Shown here piece by piece: positions 56,541 through 64,000 of a DNA stretch of 64,000 bases. Under the pieces are notes generated by a model. It did not search any database and was not told the origin of the DNA. It saw only the letters and a program-made list of their open reading frames with translations. Made by a program: the position numbers and the translations under genes. The stretch comes from Oegoconia quadripuncta. Lineage: Eukaryota > Arthropoda > Insecta > Lepidoptera > Autostichidae. The DNA lies in contig OX438750.1 of the NCBI GenBank assembly GCA_949316235.1, positions 19,532,865 to 19,596,864 of the forward strand, given 5' to 3'. Each line of letters begins with the position of its first letter. Position 1 is the first letter of the stretch.

Positions 56541-56815
56541 CCATTCAACGCGTTGGCGATAATCTCACCTGGTGGAAAGTGATAATGTGATAGAAGATGA
56601 AGCACGCGAGCTCAATAAATGTCCATTCACTCTGTTCTTGAAGATCCCAAGGTTGTAGGATTCAGGAAGGATAGAATGACGCCCGACGGGTGTTTCATAC
56701 CTTGGCTGGTCGGTTGATGAATGAAGAGTCGAACTTCTTAGTGCCTATGTTCGTTGTATTAAATATGTACGGGTACTTATGTCTATGGTTAAGGATGAAA
56801 GATGGATTTGACGGT
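56541..56815 (-). pseudogene. LINE C-terminal relic (family of 33988)
   Basis: Forward GCGATAATCTCACCTGGTGG, AAAGTGATAATG, AATGTCCATTCACTCTG, GATCCCAAGGTTGTAGGATT align with 34030-34250. The frame is lost. Confidence 0.6.
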
Positions 56816-56869
56816 GTTAAAATTTTTATTTTGTGAATTTAATACACGGAGTCCATACTTTATTTATAA

Positions 56870-57140
56870 TTATTGTGAAGTCGCCTTCAAAATTGACATT
56901 AAAATCTCGTCAAGAACAAGTTCTGTAGCGATTTCAAAATCTTTAATTGAATGATATGAAAATTTAAATAATATTTTGTTTAAAATATTGGTGACAATAT
57001 TGAATAAAATTTTCGGAAATACTATAGAAGATACTAATGAATCGAAAATTATGATGTTGATGAATACCTGTCTCGAGCATTCTCTTCCGAACTTTAAGTA
57101 CGCTATTAAGATGATAATTACCATTACAATCATAAATCAT
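56870..57140 (-). CDS. Candidate two-exon small protein or gene end
   Basis: Exons 57140-57068 and 56940-56870 join in phase 1 to 47 codons: MIYDCNGNYHLNSVLKVRKR, MLET, D, FEIATELVLDEILMSILKAT. AATAAA follows the stop within 10 bases. The plus strand over the same bases is also open (56976-57167), so the locus is ambiguous. Confidence 0.3.
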
Positions 57141-57339
57141 TTTAAGGTTTCAAAAATTAACCTTTAAATTTTATTTATTCAATATTGATACGTTGTTATA
57201 GTGAGTTGTTGTAATGTCATTGTGTCAATATGGTGTTTAATTTAGTCTGTTCAGTAGGTACAATAAGACAAAGTACAACGGTCGAATTGGAAGTATTGGG
57301 AATTGGATCAAAGTAACATACATAAGTATATAACGTTCA

Positions 57340-57775
57340 AAGTCAAAGTCAAAGTCAAAAATCCTTTATTTTGAAGGTACACAGAGTACACTTAAAATAG
57401 TCAATTTTACATTTTTTAAGCTACTGCTTGTTCAAAATGCAATTTTCCCCTGAGAAGAACAAGCCAGAAACTCGAAGGGTTGCTTTTTTAAAATCAGGCT
57501 TTGATTTTACATAAAGGTTTTTATATTTCATTATTAATTGTGAAATAGCCTGGCATACGAACGGTCTGATTATGTCCAGGGATGATTATCATCTAAGTAG
57601 TCAGATATTTTATAATATGTTTTGTTAATAAGTTTCTGTTTTATAGTATCTTTAAATTTATTAAAAGGAAGATTTTGTATATCAACTGGAACCTTATTGA
57701 AAAAGCGTATACATAACCCTTTGAATGAATTACTGACTTTTCGGAGAGGACTTATGTGACCTGCAAGTTTATCTT
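57340..57775 (-). mobile_element. 5'-truncated sister copy of the CR1/jockey-like LINE
   Basis: Same 3' tail of TTTGAC repeats, same 3' UTR and the C-terminal codons of the RT frame (DYLDDNHPW). Against the 51293 copy it has small deletions in the UTR. Rep1 directly follows at 57777. Confidence 0.85.
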
Positions 57776-57776
57776 A

Positions 57777-57915
57777 CGTCCATTATCCCAAATGGGGTGG
57801 TCAGATATATCAAAAATATAAGCGTTTAGGTGGTCCAAGCATGAAAAGTTTAACACTTGAAACAACATCCACGGTTCACCCTTCGAAATATACAGAAATG
57901 TGTTGAACAGACAGG
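57777..57915 (-). repeat. Rep1 copy
   Basis: Forward CATTATCCCAAATGGGGTGG, AAGCGTTTAGGTGGTCCAAG, AACATCCACGGTTCACCC. Confidence 0.65.
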
Positions 57916-58049
57916 ACCAGTGCCCATCACCCTTAAAATGTGTATGTCTAAAAATTTATGGAATGTCTCTTAGTCGCCTACGCCTACGGGAAAAGCCGAG
58001 TTGGTTATATTCTTTTACGTGCTGAAACTATGAAATTTAAGTTGTGAGA

Positions 58050-60130
58050 TTTGATTAAACCACGGCAGGTGAAGCAAAATGAAAGCTTGATAAAAAGCAG
58101 TGTAATTCCTAATTTTGATTCATAACTCCACATAAAGGGAAATATTAATGATTAATTACAATAAGTACTAAGATAAATCCGCTTAATTAAGTTACCTTGA
58201 GCATTGCGCATGACCCTACGTGGTGACGAGTGGAATTAACCCAGAAATCAGGTAATAAAATGTGATAATAAAAGTTTAACCTTGTGTTTCATTTGCCTAA
58301 AATATTGTCTCGATGCGAGATTTAATAAAAGTCTGCTCGAATTGTATTTATACCAGTTGGTTTTTATTAGCGAAATAAATTGCGACCGGCGTGTAAAAGA
58401 AAAATTAAAAATCTTGTGATGTAATGTGAAGCTTTGTAAGAGGCATAAAATTTTACTTTCGAGGATTTGTTCCCCTTCTTATCCGCAGTAGCGTTGGTGC
58501 TCCCACTAATGTTAAACGCTTCTCAAATGAAAAAAACTTTGCTTATGCTAATTAGTCGAAACACCTGTGGGTGTCACAATAGGCGACTAAGGGACATTAA
58601 ATTTTGAATCTTTACCGGCAGCTAGACTTAAAATTCCGGGACATATCGCATTTCTTTCCAAAAAATATTAATACTTTAAAGAATAAGAAAAAAAATTATC
58701 GATTTTACTTTTATTACTTTCACCTGATGAATAATGTACCTACGCTAGATATCAGATTAAGGTTTTTCTATCTTTAATATTTACGTAATATTCAACTGAT
58801 AACATTTAATAATTACACCTTGTATGTTGTAAAATTTTTAAATCTTTCAATTATCGATATATCTAATTAAGAACATTAATGTTTCCAATAGGCCATTTTG
58901 TATTATGTAAAATATTCACGGTAATTGCATTACAGAGCACAAACCTACGCAAATACATAATAATGCAATTAAAAACTACGAAAAGGGAAGCAGCAATCCT
59001 CTTATGTAGGTATAAATGTCGTCACCAAGTATAAAGTCTCATGCTTGAGGTATTACCTATTAAAAAGATATAAAAGTTATTGAAAGTTATTAAGAGCATT
59101 ACGACGAATCGGATTGGCTTCCGAGTTGTGACACAAAATGGAACTGAGATTTTCAAGGCGAGATTGACAATGTAAATTATGGGATTTATTTCCTCAGTCA
59201 CTCATACATGCCTTAATAATATGGTTATGAAAGCAAATGTATAATCACCTATGTGTGATCTTTTTTTGTAAATAAACTGAATTGTAATAATTCCTTTTGT
59301 ATGTGCTGTAGGTGATCCTAATAAATAAATAAATAAATAAACATGTTATCATATCCTTATAGGACGTATACTGCTGAACATAGGACAGTAGCAATAAGCA
59401 CAATAAAATAAATGCGTGTTACAATTATTTGGTATACCTATATTAAGAAATTCCAAAACATATAGGTTGGTATTTGGTATACTTCTATAGTTTTAAACAC
59501 ATAATATCAAACGCTTCATCTTTTTTAAGATAGACGTCCTGGAAAAATAAATACCACGCATACTAAAGTCGCGGGCAACAGCTAGAGGATAATAAATAAT
59601 AATAATAAATATTTTTGCAATACACACAGCGCCATCTAATTCCACACTAAGGAGCTAAGACTTGTATTATAATAAACTACACAAATACATTTCTAAATAT
59701 AAAGTTGTTGCATTCTTTTGTATACATGTTGAAAATAAATATATATACACATGTATGAATTTTCTTCTTGTGCTTCTGACGTTTACATTACTCTAGTTTT
59801 TGGATTGTCATTGTACTTGTAATTGTATTTTCTATGAAAGCAGTCACTGTATTATTTTTTGCCCCTAATTAATGTCGCTTTCATTAATTTACATTGTAAT
59901 TATATACACATATAACCTATACAGTCCATCTTCTTCCCATCGCATTGTTATCCCGTACCGAAACAGTGGATCCGAAGTTGCCATACAAGTCTAAGTAAGA
60001 ATCTTCTCCGTTTTCATATGGCGGCATAAAGTAAGTGGACTTTCTAAGTCCACAAATCTTATAATTACGCCTACATTAAATGTCTTAATTCCAAGGAACC
60101 TCAAAAGGTATGTAAAGGACATAATATGTC
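58050..60130. other. AT-rich stretch, unassigned
   Basis: A GTGGGTGTCACAATAGGCGA block (LINE-like relic) lies at 58567. A (AAAT)n run lies at 59322-59342 and a SINE-B fragment at 59587-59700. No gene supported. Confidence 0.35.
59587..59700 (-). mobile_element. SINE-B 3' fragment
   Basis: Forward ATAATAATAAATATTTTTGC, ACACACAGCGCCATCTAATT, CTACACAAATACAT. Confidence 0.6.
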
Positions 60131-60158
60131 AAGAAAATTAACAAGAAGAAGCACTGAC

Positions 60159-60294
60159 CTTTTTAAAAATAATGCTGAACACCTCCAAAGCCTTGAATTT
60201 GCCCATTATCGGTGCAATTTCACACAAAACTTCACGCCAACTTTGTAAAACCACTAAAATGTCGCTTTGGATATATGTTGTTTGTTGTTCCTTA
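60159..60294 (-). CDS. Candidate internal exon, unrecognised
   Basis: Between an acceptor TTTCCATCAG and a donor GTCAGT, 136 nt, open frame KEQQTTYIQSDILVVLQSWR, EVLCEIAPIMGKFKALEVFS. Amino-acid make-up is protein-like. It lies next to a SINE-C relic, so TE origin is possible. Confidence 0.3.
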
Positions 60295-60319
60295 CTGATG
60301 GAAAATCTTTCACTACTTA

Positions 60320-60423
60320 CATGACTTTGAGGTACAATATAGTTCAAATCTAGACCCAAATTATGCAAAGCCTGTACTATAGATATTAGATAACCAATAA
60401 ATATCAATGATTCGGTAATAAAT
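60320..60423 (-). mobile_element. SINE-C relic, 3' part, interrupted
   Basis: Forward GCAAAGCCTGTACTATAGAT, ATTAGATAACC, GATTCGGTAATAAAT match SINE-C. It resumes at 61060 after two SINE-A copies. Confidence 0.6.
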
Positions 60424-60424
60424 A

Positions 60425-60755
60425 CCGCCTCCGTGGCTCAATGTAAACAACATTGGGTTTACGAATCGGAGGTCGTGGGTTCAATCCCTAGCGGGGTACA
60501 TGTTTAAGTACTCCGTTTGGTTGGTGGTAGGGTATTTTAAATGTCCGCCTGGCTAGCTATCACCATCTTATCTAAATCTGCCGCCAAGCAGCAATGTTAA
60601 TAGCATTGTTGTGTTCCGGTTGTCAGAGATAAGATAGCCAGTCCCCCAAATGTGTTTGGGTTTCCGGGTCAGTACGCTTCCACCTTCGACCTCATCTTCA
60701 CTTAACATCAGGTGTGATTGAGGTCAAGTACCAACCCGTTGACCATAAAAAAAAA
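60425..60755 (+). mobile_element. SINE-A, full length
   Basis: CCGCCTCCGTGGCTCAATGT, GTGGGTTCAATCCCTAGCGG, full body, A run. First member of a tandem pair inserted in SINE-C. Confidence 0.9.
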
Positions 60756-61055
60756 TGTAAACAACATTGGGTTTACGAATCGGAGGTCGTGGGTTCAATC
60801 CCCATCGGGGTACATGTTTGAGTACTCGGTTTGGTTGGTGGTAGGGCATTTTAAATCTCCGCCTGACTAGCTACCACCATCTAAATCTGCTGCCAAACAG
60901 CAGTGTCAATAACATTGTATTGTTCCGGTTGTCACAGATAAGATAACCAGTCCTCCAAATAAGTGCGGGTTTCCGGGTCAGTACGCTTCCACTTTCAACT
61001 CCATCTTCACTTAACACCAGGTGTGATTGAGGTCAAGAACTAATCCGTTGTGCGT
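60756..61055 (+). mobile_element. SINE-A, second tandem copy lacking its first bases
   Basis: Begins TGTAAACAACATTGGGTTTA directly after the A run of the first copy, then the full body to CCGTTGTGCGTAAAAT. More diverged than its neighbour. Confidence 0.9.
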
Positions 61056-61059
61056 AAAA

Positions 61060-61133
61060 TATTTACACCTATCGCGATTCGAAGCTGCAACCGTTGGTTT
61101 AGAAACTAACCATTACAGTAACCCACCTCCAAT
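61060..61133 (-). mobile_element. SINE-C relic, 5' part
   Basis: Forward ATTTACACCTATCGCGATTC, GAAGCTGCAACCGTTGG. It continues the relic ending at 60423. Confidence 0.55.
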
Positions 61134-61140
61134 TGAATGA

Positions 61141-61527
61141 TTGTTATTGAAACAAGCAGTTACTTGCCGTGGTGACTCTACCCCTTTCACAATGTTAATT
61201 GATAAAAAAGTAACTTCTCAGCGTCATTTTAGCGACTGCCTGATATTTTCGTGTTCGCTGACTGATTGCCGCGATAACCTGATGGTTGCCGATAATGACG
61301 TTTCATTAACCCACAACCTTAACTTTCGCATAAATAGAGCATTATGTCAGCTTGGGAGACTTTTCACGTCAACATTTCAGTATTCTGTTAATCCTGGCTG
61401 GCTACATCAAACTTCAAGCATTTATTTCAACGTAAGATACCAGATAACATTTGTTGAATGTCAATTAAAATCTACTGGAAATAATAATAGAGCATATTGC
61501 ATTTATCTGTCCCATCACCTTATTTAA
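61141..61527 (+). CDS. Long unassigned ORF, 128 codons
   Basis: Longest open frame outside the RT element: MLLKQAVTCRGDSTPFTMLI and on to LSHHLI. It ends in a SINE-A-like scrap (CTGCCGCCAAACAGCAATG at 61531). No known domain or signal, and no splice or promoter context. May be chance. Confidence 0.2.
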   Translation: MLLKQAVTCRGDSTPFTMLIDKKVTSQRHFSDCLIFSCSLTDCRDNLMVADNDVSLTHNLNFRINRALCQLGRLFTSTFQYSVNPGWLHQTSSIYFNVRYQITFVECQLKSTGNNNRAYCIYLSHHLI

Positions 61528-61529
61528 GT

Positions 61530-62140
61530 CTGCCGCCAAACAGCAATGTTATATTTTATGCAATAAAGTAAACACCAACATACAATTCATTGTTAAGACT
61601 TTTCTCTGCGTGTAATAAACAATTTATCGGAATAAATAACTGAGTATTGAACGAAAAATACTCTATAGTGTATTTAGTGCAACTAGTAGTAATTATTGTA
61701 ATTACAGAAATTACTGTATTATGTAAAACATTGTAAGTACCCACGTAACATGTGAGAAGAAATCGAGCAAAATATAATACGAGTTTAAGTTCTTGGAACT
61801 TGAAATCGTACTCCACTTTTGAATGTCCTTTTATTTGCTATAATAATAGCCTGTTGAGGTTTAAACTGTTAAGGTGCACTAGTTTAATTAAATTAACAAT
61901 TATATAAGAATTAAAATTAAAAAATTAGTAAAAAAAATAAGGGGCCATAGATTGATTAACTTATAGACTAACATACATAATAATGAAAACATAATTTACC
62001 TGCACGTGTCGTTGTGCTGTCTGGCGTCTATGTTTCGCAGGCTTCCACGAAACCGCCTGAACACGACTCTTTTCACCCAGAAGTCCTTCTTTATGACGGT
62101 GTATTCGGGATTTATCCATACCAATCTCTGACCATCTCCA
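61530..62140. other. Unassigned stretch
   Basis: AT-rich, with no feature beyond the SINE-A scrap at 61525-61555. Confidence 0.35.
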
Positions 62141-62144
62141 TCTT

Positions 62145-62460
62145 TTGGGTCTGGAGTTAACCTCCAACCTAAATTTTGGTCGCTCCATAAAATCGAACGC
62201 TAAATCAGTAGCTGAGAAGCTTGGCATTCTCCTCAAGTTCAGGCGATATTTTACGCCGAAACAGCTTTTTGGTACTTCACTCATAATGCGAACAGCCAAG
62301 GCATGGAACTCCCTTCCGGCGTCAGTCTTTCCTGAATCTTACTACCTTGGGATCTTCAAGAGCAGAGTGAATAGGCATCTATTGCGTGCTTCATCTTCGG
62401 CCACATTGTCATTTTCCATCAGGTGAGATTGTGGTCAAACGCGTATCCAGTTAATCATAA
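62145..62460 (+). pseudogene. LINE C-terminal fragment with an internal deletion
   Basis: Open frame joins SVAEKLGILLKFRRYFTPKQ directly to SLIMRTAKAWNSLPASVFPE. In the copy at 33988 these parts are about 110 codons apart, so the deletion kept the frame. Ends RVNRHLLRASSSATLSFSIR and an A-rich tail. Confidence 0.8.
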
Positions 62461-63095
62461 AAAAGGGGATCAATCGGGACTTGCGCCACAAATGTTTTAA
62501 AATGCACGTAGTGGCTGGAGTCCAGTGAGTCCACCCTCACAATGTACTTCGCTTTCATTCGAATGTATTTTACAATATCCTGATGGTGTGATGCAGGCGG
62601 GACAGATATAGCGCCGTCGTGGGTGTCGCAGCACGCAGCAAGAAGTTGGGCCCTGTCGGTGAAGTGCCGAGCTTATTTTGGCACGACTTTGCTTCTTCTG
62701 TACCAATGAAGCCCCTATGATCCACTCGGACATCATCAGCTGGCGGCTGAGGTTTCTCAGATGTTAGTACCGCTGCGGCCGCAGAGACACGCCTAGAAGC
62801 GGACTTTAAGTACTGATTTTAATGTTTATAAGAAAAAATTGTACCAAGTTCGCCAACAGAGTGCAATGAGACCATCCCTCTCATCCCGTGGGTGTTGTAA
62901 ACGATTGTGAGCATAAGAGCATACACCAGTGATTGGTAGTAGCGTCATTGGTGCGGAGCTCCCAAATAGTCTGCCGCCAACCAGTCTGCTCAGCGTGGCA
63001 ATTAGGTCAAATCTTCTCATAGCAAACCATGCAAATTGCGCCTTGGAAGAGACTTGTGTTCAGTAAAAAATTTTTAGGTTGTTCATACTGCTGAA

Positions 63096-63419
63096 CCGCC
63101 TCCGTGGCTCAATGTAAACAACATTGGGTTAGCGATTCGAAGGTCGCGGGTTCGAGCCCCAGCGGGGTACATGTTTAAGTACTCGGTTTGGTTGGTGGTA
63201 GGGATTTTTAAATGACCGCCTGGCTATCTACCGCCATCTAATCTAAATCTGCCGCCAAGCAGCAAATAGCATTGTTGTGTTCCGGTTGTCAGAAATAAGA
63301 TAGCCAGTCCCCCAAATGTGTTGGGGTTTCCGGGTCAGTACGCTTCCACCTTCGACCTCATTTTCACTTAACATCAGGTATAATTGAGGTCAAGTACCAA
63401 CCCCTCATGCATAAATAAA
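63096..63419 (+). mobile_element. SINE-A, full length
   Basis: CCGCCTCCGTGGCTCAATGT, GCGGGTTCGAGCCCCAGCGG, full body, ending CATGCATAAATAAAAAG. Confidence 0.9.
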
Positions 63420-63463
63420 AAGAATAAAACAAATCTTAAAACTTAAAATTAAGCCCCTGTTCC

Positions 63464-63600
63464 ACTCTAATCCACTGGTCAAATTAGATTCCGCTCTTGA
63501 GTACACTCTAATCCACGATTGGATTTGATTCCGCCCTTGAGTACACTCTAATCCATAGTTGGATTAGATTCATCTTTTAAGTACACTTTAATACATTCGT
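63464..63600. repeat. Tandem repeat, 40-bp unit, about 3.4 copies
   Basis: Units begin at 63464, 63505, 63545 and 63585: ACTCTAATCCA, GGATTNGATTC, TTGAGTAC. Identity falls along the array. Confidence 0.8.
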
Positions 63601-63820
63601 CACGTGAAAAACAAGTGAATGGCAAAAGAATAAGTGAATGCCGAAAAAACAAATGAATACCGAAAAAACAGGAATGACTTAAAAACAAAAGAATTACGTA
63701 AAATGTTTTCTTTAACCTTACAGCATCTTTAACACAATTTATCGTTCTATTTTTTCGCATTTTTTTACGTTATTCCTTCTTTAATGTCATTTATTTGTTT
63801 TTTCGGCATTCATTTGTTCG
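63600..63820. repeat. Inverted repeat of GAATGCCGAAAAAACAAATG
   Basis: Left arm near 63625-63700, right arm near 63745-63818, about 60-70 bp and imperfect. Both contain GAATGCCGAAAAAACAAA followed by a T/A-rich ACGTAAAA. The left arm also has an internal short duplication. Confidence 0.6.
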
Positions 63821-64000
63821 TACACAGGCGGATTTATTACTTAAAGGAACTCTTCCAATCTATCTAGGTATTTGCCAAAGAACAAATTAACTGGGCGTAC
63901 AGAACAGTTTCATAATTAGGTTAAATAATATGAGTAGGTATTGGCTAGAACTAAACTTATGACTATTGATGATACTACATAATGTACAAATATTTTTTTT

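Overview
The window looks like a stretch of a lepidopteran (moth or butterfly) nuclear genome. The reasons are its AT-rich, intron-poor-looking sequence, several SINE families with tRNA-like heads ending in TGATGAT or TTA repeats, RTE- and CR1/jockey-type LINE fragments, and short TA-flanked DNA transposons. The assignment to Lepidoptera is an inference from repeat style. I see no bacterial operon, CRISPR array, rRNA gene or intact tRNA gene.

The best host gene lies on the minus strand between 14175 and 3260. It is split into seven exons and would be missed by looking for long open frames. Every intron is GT-AG and phase 1, and the internal exons are all multiples of three. The joined coding sequence is 1026 nt (341 residues). 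It has a possible N-terminal signal peptide, a basic stretch, and then at least four copies of a short motif of the form P-x-x-[ML]-x-D-L-x-[KR]-[AV]-[FM], mostly about one per exon. I do not recognise the family. Its introns hold SINEs, a 5S-rRNA-derived SINE and an 857-bp fold-back transposon.

Other possible host coding pieces are weaker: a DNA topoisomerase III-alpha-like exon (39656-39754, +), a well-bounded exon at 37504-37653 (+), two-exon minus-strand models at 23524-22661 and 57140-56870, and exons at 60294-60159 (-) and 54720-54844 (+).

Most recognisable sequence is mobile. LINEs include a 5'-truncated CR1/jockey-like element with an intact reverse transcriptase (51293-53150, -) and its shorter sister copy (57340-57775, -). 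There are also several C-terminal relics of two other LINE families, some with internal deletions or SINE insertions. DNA transposons include a pogo-like element with a decayed pipsqueak HTH (32467-33420), a DDE transposase relic (30012-30287), and fold-back elements. At least five SINE families are present: A, B, C and D have tRNA-like heads, and one has a 5S rRNA-like head. A roughly 60-bp minisatellite sits at 24874-25497 and a 380-bp tandem duplication with a flipped hairpin at 43891-44642.

All exon models were read by eye and none is tested against transcripts. Large AT-rich stretches contain nothing I can assign.
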